From NCBI RefSeq assembly GCF_000620865.1, contig NZ_KK211190.1, positions 1,811,971-1,875,970 of the forward strand: a stretch of 64,000 bases of DNA. Direction: 5' to 3'. The notes below the pieces were generated by a model, which was not told the DNA's origin, made no database searches, and was given only the letters and a program-made list of their open reading frames with translations. Shown in pieces: positions 1 through 8,536 of this stretch. This DNA comes from Exiguobacterium sibiricum 7-3 (lineage in GTDB: Bacteria > Bacillota > Bacilli > Exiguobacteriales > Exiguobacteriaceae). A program made the translations under genes and the position numbers. The stretch's first letter is position 1. Each line of letters opens with the position of its first letter.

Positions 1-1423
1 CCTGTTCCTTTTCCGCTTTGACGCGTGTGCCCTGCTCGATCAACCGGAGCCGCTCTGATTCATTGCGTTGCCATTCCTGCTGTTTTTGTTCGACCGATTG
101 CAAGATGAATCGTCGTTCCTGTAAGGACAAACGGGTGCTCGAATCGTCGGTCATCGTCGCGATTTCAGCCTGTAGCTGCGTCCGTTCACTGCGCTGACGA
201 GTCCGCTGTTCACGTAACGCTTCGGGATTTAAGGTGGCGACGGCACGTCGTAAATCTTCTTGTTGACGCACCAATTGTTCCTGATCCTGCAGTCGTTGCA
301 GTTCGTCCGCAATTTGCTCCAGTCGCCGGGATGCTTCACGCATTTCCGGTTCCTGTCCCGTCAATTGTTCGACGGTCCGGTTCACCTGTTCGAGTTGCTG
401 TTGCAGATGTTCGAGTTCCGACAGAACCGTTTGTTTCGTGCCGGCTAATTGCCGGACCGTTTGTTCCACCGACTGAAACGTTTCGTACACTCCTTGAATC
501 GCCGCTGCCCGGGCCGCTGCGTCGTACTGCTCTTTCTGACGCATCGTTTCCGGCAACGTCAAGGCAAGCTGTTGCTCAAGAGATACTAATTGATCGTACT
601 CAGTGAAGGTCTGCTCGAGTTGTTCGGCCTGACGCAACCGTTCTGTCAACTGTTCGACCGTTTGACGTCCCGTCTGTTCCACCGTCTTTGCCTGCTCAAT
701 TTTTTCATCAAGTGTCGCAAGTAATGTATCGGTCTGGTGACGGATCGTCGTTTCCGTCGCTTCCGACCAGTTGAGGTCGAGCGGTAATTCTTCCAACTTC
801 GCGAGCTGCTTCGTTTTCGTTTCTTTGATGGCCGCTGCAAGATCGAGTGCTTTCCGGTGGAGACGCTGTTGAAACTCCCCGTAGTGTTCCGTCTTGAACA
901 ACTGCTTGAGGATCTGTAATTTGTCTTTTGACTCTGCCATCAACAGTTCCCGGAACTTGTTTTGCGGAAGCAATAAGATTTGCGAAAACTGCTTGTGATC
1001 GAGTTGCAACAGTTCCTGCACCTGTTGGCGGATTTCCGGAATTTTCAGCGCAAGCGGTTTCCAGGTCGTGCCGTCATGCCGCGCGAGTTCAGCCTCATGA
1101 CCGTAATCCGTCTTATTGACCGGGTGCGGCTGACTCGGTTGCCGAATGATCCGGTAGCGTTCGCCTTTTAACAAAAATTCAAGTTCGACTTCCGTTTTAT
1201 CTTCCGGTTTCGCGAAATGACTGCGCAGATCGCTCATTTCCCGTTCGCCGCCTGACGTTTCGCCGTACAAGGCAAACGTCAACGCATCAAAAATCGTCGT
1301 TTTTCCGGCACCGGTATTACCCGAGATGACAAACATCGTCCGCCCGCCGAGCGCACGAAAATCAATTGTCTCTTCGTCGGCAAACGGTCCGAACGCACGT
1401 AAGGTCAATCGTTCTGGACGCAT
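1..1423 (-). CDS. sbcC: SbcC, ATPase subunit of the SbcCD nuclease (partial, C-terminus outside window)
   Basis: The large subunit of the SbcCD (Rad50/Mre11-type) complex, which opens hairpins and processes DNA ends and stalled forks in the cytoplasm. The visible N-terminal part carries a Walker A motif (GNTGAGKTT, about residues 35-43) after a beta-rich start beginning MRPERLTLRAFGPF, followed by a Q-loop region (LLLPQNKFRELL) and then a long Gln/Glu/Arg-rich heptad coiled coil that runs off the left edge. The ABC signature, Walker B and C-terminal half lie outside. The ATG at 1423 is preceded by a good AGGAGG site and overlaps the end of sbcD by 19 bp, so the two are translationally coupled. 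The reading frame stays open to base 1. The assignment is firm from the motif order and the sbcD neighbour. Confidence 0.93.
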   Translation of the reverse strand, partial: MRPERLTLRAFGPFADEETIDFRALGGRTMFVISGNTGAGKTTIFDALTFALYGETSGGEREMSDLRSHFAKPEDKTEVELEFLLKGERYRIIRQPSQPHPVNKTDYGHEAELARHDGTTWKPLALKIPEIRQQVQELLQLDHKQFSQILLLPQNKFRELLMAESKDKLQILKQLFKTEHYGEFQQRLHRKALDLAAAIKETKTKQLAKLEELPLDLNWSEATETTIRHQTDTLLATLDEKIEQAKTVEQTGRQTVEQLTERLRQAEQLEQTFTEYDQLVSLEQQLALTLPETMRQKEQYDAAARAAAIQGVYETFQSVEQTVRQLAGTKQTVLSELEHLQQQLEQVNRTVEQLTGQEPEMREASRRLEQIADELQRLQDQEQLVRQQEDLRRAVATLNPEALREQRTRQRSERTQLQAEIATMTDDSSTRLSLQERRFILQSVEQKQQEWQRNESERLRLIEQGTRVKAEKEQ

Positions 1424-2526
1424 GCAGCTTCCTCCTCTAAGACGGCTTGCATCGCATCCGTCGGTTGTTTTTCCCGGACCGCTTCATAAAATTCACGGAA
1501 CAGATCCGTTACTGTCGCGGCCTGGACCTGATCGCGTGACGCCTGGACGGCCCGGGTACTTTCACGGGTAAATCCGGTCCGTTCGAGATGGAGGATATTC
1601 GGATAGATTTTCTTTAATTTCCCCATCGGATCAATCAACGCTTCAGCATCCGTCAAGTTGATTTTAATGTAATCATCCGTCGTTTGTGTCGCGACGAAGA
1701 CCGGATCCGTCAGCTCAGCGAGACTGCCGGTCAGTTCACGCAAATCGCGCTTGGCCGTCAACGGTTCGAAGCGGCGGTCAAACGTCCCGGTATCGTTCAA
1801 CGTCAGAACATCGACACCTTTGACGTGATGTGCTTCCGAGAACGAGTACTTCAACAACGACCCACTGTAACGGATTGTCTCCGAGTTGATCGCAAGCGGA
1901 TTATGCAAATGCCCAAGTGCCGTATACGTAAACGGAGCAAAGGCGCTGGCGCTGACCTGTCCCGCGGTCCCGACTGACAACTGCCGTTCGGAATCGGTCT
2001 CAAGTCCGCCTATGACAAAGGCATGCCCGACGAGGACACTCGGTCCCTCGATGTCCAGCATCCCGATGATTTTTCGCATCGCGTCATCATGCGTCCGGAT
2101 CGTTTCATCTTGATAGACATAGCGGACGGTCGCCGGATCCGCGAACGGAACCGGGTAAAAACGGACGCCTTGAATCTCGACCGGTTCGATTGTTGATGTT
2201 AACTTTCCGGCCAGATGAAGACCCGCCCGTTGTAATAACGTCGTTCCGAAGCTCAGTCGTTCCGCTGAATCATGGTTGCCGCTGATCGCGACGACCGGAA
2301 TCTTCCGTTCGAGCACGATGTCGGCTAAGACGGTATCCAGCAGTTCGACGGCTTCCGTCGGCGGGACAGCCCGATCATATAAATCACCGGCAATGATGAC
2401 CGCGTCCGGTTGTTCCCGGTCAAGCAATTGCAGAAATTCCTGGAGAACAGCTCGCTGATTGTCAAGCATCGATTCCCCGTGAACGATTTTCCCTAAATGC
2501 CAATCGGCAGTATGAATCCATTTCAT
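1405..2526 (-). CDS. sbcD: SbcD, nuclease subunit of SbcCD
   Basis: The Mre11-type metallophosphoesterase partner of SbcC, acting as Mn-dependent exonuclease/endonuclease in DNA end processing. All phosphoesterase motifs are present in order: HTADWHLG near the N-terminus, GDLYDR, GNHDSAERLSFG, VGHAFVIGG and ALGHLHNP. The length of 373 residues is normal for the family. It starts at ATG 2526 with the first residues MKWIHTADWHLG, exactly where family members start. It is the first gene of the sbcD-sbcC operon and its last codons overlap the sbcC start. Nothing unusual is seen. Confidence 0.95.
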   Translation of the reverse strand: MKWIHTADWHLGKIVHGESMLDNQRAVLQEFLQLLDREQPDAVIIAGDLYDRAVPPTEAVELLDTVLADIVLERKIPVVAISGNHDSAERLSFGTTLLQRAGLHLAGKLTSTIEPVEIQGVRFYPVPFADPATVRYVYQDETIRTHDDAMRKIIGMLDIEGPSVLVGHAFVIGGLETDSERQLSVGTAGQVSASAFAPFTYTALGHLHNPLAINSETIRYSGSLLKYSFSEAHHVKGVDVLTLNDTGTFDRRFEPLTAKRDLRELTGSLAELTDPVFVATQTTDDYIKINLTDAEALIDPMGKLKKIYPNILHLERTGFTRESTRAVQASRDQVQAATVTDLFREFYEAVREKQPTDAMQAVLEEEAACVQND

Positions 2527-2613
2527 ATCTCATCACGCTCACTTTTTCTCTATAATATCCTTATTTTAGCATGACTTGATCGTTTCTGCCGATGCTCCTG
2601 CCGATTCCAAACC

Positions 2614-2662
2614 AAACAAAACCCATCAATCGAGCAGGGATTCCCCCCGTCAATCAATGGGT
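2614..2662 (-). terminator. Probable intrinsic terminator after the alpha-CTD-like gene
   Basis: On the minus strand a 10-bp stem with two G-T pairs (ACCCATTGAT with ATTGATGGGT) is followed by TTTTGTTTGG. It sits directly after the small gene at 2674-2880 and before sbcD. The loop is long (about 22 nt) and the U-tract is interrupted, so the strength is uncertain. Confidence 0.5.
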
Positions 2663-2673
2663 CTCGTGTTGAT

Positions 2674-2880
2674 TCACGACTTAAATGCCAATCCATGATC
2701 TGTTAACGCCTGTTTCAACTTCGGTATCGACGAAGGACCGATTCCGTGCCACCTTAGCACTTCGTCTTCCCGGTACATCGATAAGCCGGTCAGGGACGTC
2801 ACTCCATGCGCGTTCAATGCCCGTTGTACGGGTTTTGCGAGTGAAGAGAATACCTTGGATTTGGATTCATCTGATTGCAT
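2674..2880 (-). CDS. Small stand-alone RNA polymerase alpha-CTD-like helix-hairpin-helix protein
   Basis: A 68-residue protein that is essentially one helix-hairpin-helix domain of the RNA polymerase alpha C-terminal type. Recognisable segments are LAKPVQRALNAHGVTSLTGLS, then EDEVLRWHGIGPSSIPKLKQAL; the GIGPSSIPKLK hairpin matches the DNA-contacting part of alpha-CTD (usually GIGxKSxxEI). No amino-terminal assembly domain is present, so it cannot be a polymerase subunit. The second of two in-frame ATGs (2880) is chosen because AGGAGGGG lies 8 nt before it; the first ATG is only 2 nt from that site. It is monocistronic, with terminators on both sides. A role in nucleic-acid binding is inferred from the fold only. 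Confidence 0.7.
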   Translation of the reverse strand: MQSDESKSKVFSSLAKPVQRALNAHGVTSLTGLSMYREDEVLRWHGIGPSSIPKLKQALTDHGLAFKS

Positions 2881-2904
2881 TGCCATCCCCTCCTGTTTTC
2901 CTAA

Positions 2905-2945
2905 ACAAAAAACCGTCTCCCTTTTAACAAGGAGACGGTTCTTTA
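2905..2945 (-). terminator. Intrinsic terminator
   Basis: AACCGTCTCC and GGAGACGGTT form a perfect 10-bp stem around a 10-nt loop. On the minus strand the stem is followed by TTTTTTG, so it ends the transcript of the gene at 2966-3355. Confidence 0.85.
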
Positions 2946-2965
2946 CAACACGTTAGAGGTCATCC

Positions 2966-3355
2966 TCAGTGGGTCCGACGCTTTTGACGAAATCGCTTCA
3001 CCGATGTGAAGATGGATACGGATCCTCCAATGATTGCTCCGACGACAATCCCAGTCGTAAATTTTCCACCGGGATTTTTGGCGGAACCTGGTTCAGTAGC
3101 TGTTATATGCTCTTCCTGTTTCTGCTCGAATAACTGTTGGAGAGGGGAGGATGTAGGCTCGACTTCGACAATCCGGTCAACTTCCTGTTGACGGTCTTCC
3201 CGGCGTTCGACGCTGCAAGGTGACAGATAAAACGGATTCAGATTCGTCCGATACCGGTCTGGATTCCAATTCGCCTGCTGAACGGCTTCAGCTGCGTGGT
3301 CTGTCCGCTTCGTCTGATCCAATGACTGGATCGATTGATCGAATTCTTGTTTCAT
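2966..3355 (-). CDS. Hypothetical protein with one C-terminal membrane segment
   Basis: A 129-residue protein of unknown function. The first 90 residues are hydrophilic and rich in Gln, Glu and Asp (MKQEFDQSIQSLDQTKRTD at the start), followed by a glycine-rich hydrophobic stretch (TTGIVVGAIIGGSVSIFTSV) and a basic end (KRFRQKRRTH). The basic residues after the single membrane segment predict a cytoplasmic C-terminus and therefore an outward N-terminal part, or a YtxH-like hairpin-inserted small membrane protein. The ATG at 3355 lies 8 nt after GAGGAG; a GTG three codons earlier overlaps that site and is less likely. The gene is alone in its transcription unit with a strong terminator. No family is recognised. 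Confidence 0.7.
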   Translation of the reverse strand: MKQEFDQSIQSLDQTKRTDHAAEAVQQANWNPDRYRTNLNPFYLSPCSVERREDRQQEVDRIVEVEPTSSPLQQLFEQKQEEHITATEPGSAKNPGGKFTTGIVVGAIIGGSVSIFTSVKRFRQKRRTH

Positions 3356-3452
3356 CGTAATCACTCCTCTTCACATTCAATCTTAACTAAAAAGCTCCGA
3401 CTTACGTCTGAAGTCTTATTTACCTCTTTTTTAAACATCTAAAACATGTATC

Positions 3453-3480
3453 GAAAAAAAATGTTTACTTTCCTGTGAAC
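3453..3480 (-). terminator. Possible weak terminator of the thi operon
   Basis: Just after the thiF stop, the minus strand has GTTCAC-AGGAAA-GTAAAC (five of six pairs) followed by ATTTTTTTT. The stem is short with a mismatch, but the long T-run supports termination. Confidence 0.4.
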
Positions 3481-3482
3481 GC

Positions 3483-4493
3483 TTACTGGAAATATGTCGT
3501 ATATGTTCGTTTTGCCTGCTCCGGATCCGCTTCGCCGTGAATTAAGATCCGCCCGTCGGCAAAGGCGACAATCCGGTTCTGCGCCGTTTCAAACATCAGT
3601 AAATACGGGTTCCGTTGACTTTTGATCCCGCGTGCCAGCATCTCGTTTTCAAGCCGGACCAAGTCCCGTTCCCCTTCTCCCCGGACTTGAACGGTGTCCC
3701 GACCGCACAACGTGACGAACTGGAGTGGCGTTCCGTTAAGATACGGATAGACGGCAGCGTCGCCGCATGAAGGACAGGCTGATCGTTTTAAGGACGTGAC
3801 ATCAATCTGACTCTGCTGATTCGTCCAAAGATCAAACGACAACAACGTCCGTCGTAGTGCAGCTTTTGCACCCGTCAACAGTTTCAATGTTTCCGTCACT
3901 TGATGCGAGGCTACCAGTTGGACAGCCGGACTGATGATGCCCCGGGTATCGCACGTCTCCTGTTGCTTCGGCAGGTGATTCAGCAAACAATGCAGACAAG
4001 GCGTCTCCTTCGGTAAAACGGTGTATGTCATGCCGTAACTCGCGACACAGGCTCCGTAAATCCAAGGAATCTCCCGTTTCGCTGCGACATCATTGATCAG
4101 CATCCGGATCGCGAAATTGTCTGTCGCATCCATGATCAGGTCTGCCTGCGCAACGAGTCGATCAATGTTCGTTGCCGTCACGTCTTCCACAATCGCTTCA
4201 ATCGTCACGGTCGAATTGATGTCGCGAAGCCGTTGCTTGGCTGCGACCGCTTTCGGCAGCCGTTCCCGGGCATCCCGTTCCGTGTACAATTGTTGCCGTT
4301 GGAGATTGCTCCACTCGACGTAATCACGGTCGATCAGGGTCAAATGTCCGACACCGGCCCGGACGAGCTGTTCCGCACTGGCTGTCCCGAGCGCACCGAG
4401 ACCGATGATGACGACGCGGCGCTCAGCCAATTGCTCTTGTCCGCCTTGTCCGATCGGACGAAAGCGGATTTGGCGGCTGTAGCGATCCGTCAT
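3483..4493 (-). CDS. thiF: ThiF, sulfur-carrier protein adenylyltransferase
   Basis: An E1-like enzyme that adenylates the C-terminal glycine of ThiS so that sulfur can be loaded for thiazole formation. The 336-residue protein shows the nucleotide-binding loop [19 protein letters not shown] (about residues 31-50), the SNLQRQQLY segment typical of ThiF/Moe[10 protein letters not shown], and two zinc CxxC pairs (CLHC, CPSC). A C-terminal extension of about 90 residues follows. It is the last gene of the TPP-regulated operon and overlaps thiG by 4 bp. MoeB has the same core, but operon position next to thiS and thiG decides for ThiF. Confidence 0.9.
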   Translation of the reverse strand: MTDRYSRQIRFRPIGQGGQEQLAERRVVIIGLGALGTASAEQLVRAGVGHLTLIDRDYVEWSNLQRQQLYTERDARERLPKAVAAKQRLRDINSTVTIEAIVEDVTATNIDRLVAQADLIMDATDNFAIRMLINDVAAKREIPWIYGACVASYGMTYTVLPKETPCLHCLLNHLPKQQETCDTRGIISPAVQLVASHQVTETLKLLTGAKAALRRTLLSFDLWTNQQSQIDVTSLKRSACPSCGDAAVYPYLNGTPLQFVTLCGRDTVQVRGEGERDLVRLENEMLARGIKSQRNPYLLMFETAQNRIVAFADGRILIHGEADPEQAKRTYTTYFQ

Positions 4494-5257
4494 GGGCGGC
4501 TGATTCCAGTCGTCGGACTGCTTGCCGTCGCATACCGTTTTTTCTCAATCCGTCCCGCTTCGAAACCGAGGCGCCCGGCTTCGACCGCCAGTTTCATCGC
4601 CTGTGCCATCTTGACCGGATCGTTGGCATGGGCGACCGCAGAATTCAGCAAGACACCATCGGCACCCAGTTCCATCGCGTAAGCCGCGTCAGCCGGTGAG
4701 CCAATCCCTGCGTCCACGATGACCGGGACCGTCATCTGCTCGATGATGAAACTGAGCGCAAGCGGATTTAAGATCCCCTGCCCCGAACCGATCGGTGACG
4801 CTGCCGGCATGATCGCGTGACAGCCCAGTTCCTCGAGCCGACGCGCGAGCAGTAAATCATCCGATGTATACGGCAAGACGATGAAACCGTCCTTGATCAA
4901 TTCCTCTGCCGCCCGCAAGGTTTCGATCGGATCCGGTAATAACGTCTTGTCGCAACCGATCACCTCGACCTTGACCATGTCGCACATGCCGGATGCCCGG
5001 GCAAGACGGGCCAGCCGGACGGCTTCTTCCGCCGTTTTTGCGCCCGCCGTGTTCGGCAACAGATCATAGCGACTTAAGTCGAGTGCTGCGAGTGGATTCG
5101 TCTGTTCTTTCGCAAAGACGTCAAAACGCCGGACGGAAAACGTTAAAATGTTCGTTTCCGATGCTTCGACCGCTTGTTGTTGCGTCTCAGCGTCCGGATA
5201 TTTTCCCGTTCCGAGTAATAATCGTGATGTAAATGTTTTTCCGCCAATTTCTAACAT
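4490..5257 (-). CDS. thiG: ThiG, thiazole synthase
   Basis: A TIM-barrel enzyme that joins deoxyxylulose 5-phosphate, dehydroglycine and ThiS-thiocarboxylate to make the thiazole phosphate of thiamine. At 255 residues it has the family length. Diagnostic segments are [11 protein letters not shown] at the start, [16 protein letters not shown] with the Schiff-base lysine, and the phosphate-binding loops [11 protein letters not shown] and [26 protein letters not shown]. It lies one base after thiS and overlaps thiF by 4 bp, so the three are tightly coupled. Confidence 0.96.
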   Translation of the reverse strand: MLEIGGKTFTSRLLLGTGKYPDAETQQQAVEASETNILTFSVRRFDVFAKEQTNPLAALDLSRYDLLPNTAGAKTAEEAVRLARLARASGMCDMVKVEVIGCDKTLLPDPIETLRAAEELIKDGFIVLPYTSDDLLLARRLEELGCHAIMPAASPIGSGQGILNPLALSFIIEQMTVPVIVDAGIGSPADAAYAMELGADGVLLNSAVAHANDPVKMAQAMKLAVEAGRLGFEAGRIEKKRYATASSPTTGISRP

Positions 5258-5258
5258 G

Positions 5259-5462
5259 TTATCCGCCTCCTACAAAATGAACGATTTCAACGACATCACC
5301 GGGTTGGACGTTCGTGAACGTATACCGGGACCGGTCGATGATTTGATGATTTTGTTCGATGATGACGACCTCTTCATCGATGTTCAACTGCTGAATCAAG
5401 TCGTGTAGCGTCTTCGTTTGTTCCGCCAGTGGATAGGCTTTCCCATTCAATCGGATTTGCAT
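5259..5462 (-). CDS. thiS: ThiS, sulfur carrier protein
   Basis: A 67-residue ubiquitin-fold protein that carries sulfur as a C-terminal thiocarboxylate to ThiG. It begins [14 protein letters not shown] and ends in FVGGG; the terminal Gly-Gly is the activated end. The start ATG at 5462 is preceded by GAGGAG and matches the family start; a longer in-frame reading to 5534 would lie within thiO and is rejected. It overlaps thiO by 16 bp and is followed directly by thiG. Confidence 0.92.
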   Translation of the reverse strand: MQIRLNGKAYPLAEQTKTLHDLIQQLNIDEEVVIIEQNHQIIDRSRYTFTNVQPGDVVEIVHFVGGG

Positions 5463-6451
5463 GTATTCTCCTCCTCGTGTCGTCTGCAACAAAACGCCTC
5501 CAGCGTAACTTCCGGTTTTCGGTTCATGACACAATCGGCGAGGACTTGCGCTGTCACCGGAGCGAGCAGGATACCGTGCCGGTGATGTCCCGTCGCGACC
5601 GACAAACCGGCAACCCCTTTGACCCGTCCAAGATACGGTAACCCGTCACGGGTCTGCGGCCGGACGCCGGACCAGATCTCAACCAGTGCCGCATCACGGA
5701 TTGGCGGATATACGTCGATTGCTGCCGTCAACAGATCCGAGACGCTACCCGCGTTGACCGTCGTCGATTCCTCGCCAACGTGTTCCGTAGCGCCGATGAT
5801 GATCCGTCCGTCTGCTTTCGGGACGAGATACACCGTCTCATGAAACAAGGTCTGTTCGAGTTGACCGGTTGCGAGGCGGACAGACAGGCACTCGCCTTTG
5901 ACCGGGAGCGTGTCAATCGAAATCCCGATCGTTTGCAACAACGGTTCCGACCCTCGTCCACCGGCAATGACGACCTGTCGACCAAATTGCCGTCCCCGGC
6001 TTGTTTCAACCCCGGTTACCGTCTCGTTGTCCCGCAAAAGACGCAAGACAGTCACCTGTTCTTCAATCACCCCGCCCCGCTGTTCAATCGCTTGCCGTAA
6101 CGCGCGGACGAGCAACGGAGGATCGACTTGACCGACCCGTTCAAATTGGACGGTTTTATTCTTCTGTCGCAACTGAAATGGCAGTTCGAGATAGCCGCTC
6201 GTCAACCCGGTCTCGTCGAACAATTGACGGACAAGCTGCGGATAAAGCGCACGGCTCACTGCCGCTAACGCATGTAACGGTTCCGACAGTTCTTCGTCCG
6301 TCGCGAGCATTCCCGCTGCCGCCCGTGTCGCCCCCTGTCCGACTGTTGACTGTTCAAGCAAATGGACGCTTTGTCCACGCTGAAGGAGCTCATAACCGAG
6401 TGTCAAACCGATGATACCGGCGCCGACAATCAATACATCCGGTTGCTTCAT
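5447..6451 (-). CDS. thiO: ThiO, glycine oxidase
   Basis: An FAD enzyme that oxidises glycine to the imine needed for thiazole synthesis in aerobic Bacillales. The 334-residue protein opens with the dinucleotide motif DVLIVGAGIIGLTLGYELLQ (residues 5-24), followed by ATRAAAGMLA (flavin region), VIAGGRGSEPLL, and the C-terminal DAO signature around WSGVRPQTRDGLPYLG and ATGHHRHGILLAP. It overlaps tenI by 4 bp upstream and thiS by 16 bp downstream. The presence of ThiO rather than the anaerobic ThiH fits an aerobic organism. Confidence 0.93.
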   Translation of the reverse strand: MKQPDVLIVGAGIIGLTLGYELLQRGQSVHLLEQSTVGQGATRAAAGMLATDEELSEPLHALAAVSRALYPQLVRQLFDETGLTSGYLELPFQLRQKNKTVQFERVGQVDPPLLVRALRQAIEQRGGVIEEQVTVLRLLRDNETVTGVETSRGRQFGRQVVIAGGRGSEPLLQTIGISIDTLPVKGECLSVRLATGQLEQTLFHETVYLVPKADGRIIIGATEHVGEESTTVNAGSVSDLLTAAIDVYPPIRDAALVEIWSGVRPQTRDGLPYLGRVKGVAGLSVATGHHRHGILLAPVTAQVLADCVMNRKPEVTLEAFCCRRHEEENTCKSD

Positions 6452-7044
6452 CGTCCAATCACCGCCCGGAACCGTCCGGCTGCTTCAACCGGAGACGTTT
6501 GACCAAGAATGCCCGACAAGACGGCGCCACCTGAGCAGCCTGTCGCCATGACATCCTGTAGATTGTCCGGTTTAATTCCGCCGATTGCGATAACCGGAAT
6601 CGATGTCCAGTCGACAACCTGTTTTAAGGCATCAAGTCCTCTTGGCGGTACACCGGGTTTCGATCCCGTCTCAAAAATATGGCCGTATAGGACGTAATCA
6701 GCACCCCCCTGTTCTGCCGCCAGTGCTTCCGTCAATGAATGGACCGATTGACCAATCACCAGTTCCGGGAAACGGCTCCGGACACGGTCGATCGGAATGC
6801 TGCGTGTTGTCAGCTGAACTCCGGTGCCGGTGACGACTGCCACGTCCAGCCGGTCATGGACAATTAATTGCTCAATTTTTACGCCTCGTCGCACGAGTGT
6901 TTCGATGCACGCGACCAGTTCCTTCGCCGACCATGACGGTTCCCGCAGATGAATCCGGTCGACGGTTGCAGCGAGTTCCGGCAACAAGCGTTCGAGCACG
7001 TCCGGACGTTGCTTGCCGGTTGTCAACAGATGTAACTGCGTCAT
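6448..7044 (-). CDS. tenI: TenI, thiazole tautomerase
   Basis: A ThiE-like TIM barrel that aromatises the thiazole product of ThiG. At 198 residues it is shorter than ThiE, and it contains YGHIFETGSKPGVPPRGL, in which the histidine after YG is the tautomerase residue of TenI; ThiE has a different, Thr-rich loop at this place. The phosphate-binding end AIGGIKPDNLQDVMATGCSG is present. It is the first gene of the operon, 20-odd bases after an attenuator hairpin, and overlaps thiO by 4 bp. A thiamine-phosphate synthase activity cannot be fully excluded but the gene order tenI-thiO-thiS-thiG-thiF is that of Bacillus. Confidence 0.88.
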   Translation of the reverse strand: MTQLHLLTTGKQRPDVLERLLPELAATVDRIHLREPSWSAKELVACIETLVRRGVKIEQLIVHDRLDVAVVTGTGVQLTTRSIPIDRVRSRFPELVIGQSVHSLTEALAAEQGGADYVLYGHIFETGSKPGVPPRGLDALKQVVDWTSIPVIAIGGIKPDNLQDVMATGCSGGAVLSGILGQTSPVEAAGRFRAVIGR

Positions 7045-7063
7045 TATTTCCCCCTTTCCACAC

Positions 7064-7100
7064 GAAAAAGGACCACCCCATGAACTGATGGAGTGGTCCT
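7064..7100 (-). terminator. Attenuator terminator of the TPP riboswitch
   Basis: Between the TPP aptamer and tenI, the minus strand has AGGACCACTCCA and TGGGGTGGTCCT arms around an 8-nt loop, followed by TTTTTC. This is the expression platform that stops transcription when TPP is bound. Confidence 0.82.
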
Positions 7101-7147
7101 ACAAAAAAGGGCGACAGTCGTCGCATCCTCGGATGATTGATCGGAAT

Positions 7148-7232
7148 CCACTTCCCTCCGCTAGTACGAACTAGATCAGGTTCAAAGGGTCCGGATACTT
7201 CCGTCTCAGTCTGCTGCGAGACTCCCCTAGTG
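7148..7232 (-). promoter_or_regulatory. TPP riboswitch (THI element)
   Basis: Read on the minus strand the region starts ACTAGGGGAG, has GACTGAGA after the variable P3 arm, then the hallmark CCCTTTGAACCTGATCTAG and finishes with GTACTAGCGGAGGGAAGTGG. These are the conserved P2/P4/P5 and J elements of the thiamine pyrophosphate aptamer. It precedes tenI-thiO-thiS-thiG-thiF by about 100 nt with a terminator between, which gives transcriptional control by thiamine status. Confidence 0.97.
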
Positions 7233-7297
7233 TAGATATTAATTTGTGTGGTACGTCTGTAGTTTATCACGGATAGTCACGTGTATTCCACCCTTGA

Positions 7298-8536
7298 TCA
7301 GCGTCGCATGTCTGATTCGACCGCTTTGACCTGCTTGATCAGCTGTTCATACTTGTCGACGCGTTTCGTTTGCGACAAGTCATACGTTTGTTTTAAGCGT
7401 AAGACCCGCCCGACTTTCTGATCGAGATCTGCTGCCGACAATTTTCCTTGTTTGATCCGCGCCATGATTCCCTTATGAACGGACGCGTATCCGCCGGGCG
7501 ATGAGAACATCGCCATATCAGCACCATTTTCGAGGGCAAGACTTGCTGCCTGGGCAAGTCCGTACCGTTCCGTGATTGCTCCCATCACGAGATCATCCGT
7601 GATGATGACACCATCAAACTTCAGTTCATCCCGTAACAGACCGGTCATGACGGGTTTCGACAACGAGGACGGACGGTTTTGATCGAGTGCCGGGAACAGG
7701 ATGTGCGCAACCATGACCATCTCGGCCCCGTTTTGAATCGCCCGTTTGAACGGTACCAGTTCCGTCTGTTCAAGTTCCGCTTTCGAAGCATCGACCCGTG
7801 GCAGACCAACATGCGAATCGATGGTCGTATCCCCGTGACCCGGGAAGTGTTTGACGACCGGGACAACATCTTCCGCCTTCATCCCCTGCATCAACGGAAT
7901 ACCAAGCCGGGCGACCTGTTCCGCATCTGCACTGAGTGCCCGGTCACCGATAATCGGGTTCGCCGGGTTACTGTTGACGTCAAGAACCGGGGCGAAATTC
8001 ATGTTGAAGCCGTAAAAACGGGAAATCGAACCGAGCGTCTGCCCGACTTCCGTCATCAATCCGGGATCATTTTTATGACCAAATGACAGGCTCGGCGATA
8101 ACTTGAGTTTGGCATCCGGCACCCGGCTGACACGTCCGCCTTCTTCATCAAAACCAAGAAACGCTTTTTCGTCCGCCGTTTGCGCTTCGCTAATCGCTGT
8201 CGTAAAGGTTTTCAGCTGATCGGTTGATGTGATATTGCCACCGAGCAACAGGACACCACCAAGCGTATGATCCTGCAATAATTGACGGTCCGTTTGTGTC
8301 AGGGCTGTTCCCGTTACGCCGATGTACAGCAACTGATCGACTTTTTCCGCCGTCGACATCTTCGAGATCGTCTCTTTCAGTTGTTTGTCCGCCCGTTCAG
8401 CGGCAGAAGGCCGGTCCGGTTGCGGCGGTTTTGTTTTCTTCGCCGGCTTCGGTTGCGGTTCGACAGGCTGTGTCGGCTCATCGGCGCAACCGGCGAGCAG
8501 GACGCTTGTTAACAGGACAGGGACAATCCGTTTCAA
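7298..8536 (-). CDS. nagZ: NagZ-like beta-N-acetylhexosaminidase, lipoprotein (glycoside hydrolase family 3)
   Basis: Predicted to remove terminal N-acetylglucosamine from muropeptides at the outer face of the membrane. The signal sequence ends in the lipobox LLAGC (Cys 17), followed by a Pro/Lys/Gln linker to about residue 45. The catalytic domain has GFDEEGGRVSR, KHFPGHGDTTIDSHVGLP with the His/Asp dyad loop, and DGVIITDDLVMGAI with the nucleophile aspartate. The 412 residues cover only the GH3 N-domain, as in NagZ. The start is TTG at 8536 with GAGGA six bases before; the start overlaps the stop of the OsmC gene (TTGA), so the two are co-transcribed. Confidence 0.88.
   Translation of the reverse strand: MKRIVPVLLTSVLLAGCADEPTQPVEPQPKPAKKTKPPQPDRPSAAERADKQLKETISKMSTAEKVDQLLYIGVTGTALTQTDRQLLQDHTLGGVLLLGGNITSTDQLKTFTTAISEAQTADEKAFLGFDEEGGRVSRVPDAKLKLSPSLSFGHKNDPGLMTEVGQTLGSISRFYGFNMNFAPVLDVNSNPANPIIGDRALSADAEQVARLGIPLMQGMKAEDVVPVVKHFPGHGDTTIDSHVGLPRVDASKAELEQTELVPFKRAIQNGAEMVMVAHILFPALDQNRPSSLSKPVMTGLLRDELKFDGVIITDDLVMGAITERYGLAQAASLALENGADMAMFSSPGGYASVHKGIMARIKQGKLSAADLDQKVGRVLRLKQTYDLSQTKRVDKYEQLIKQVKAVESDMRR

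Noticed and set aside
6872-7270. An open frame overlapping the TPP riboswitch
   Set aside because: It crosses the conserved aptamer and attenuator and overlaps tenI; no ribosome site and no family features.
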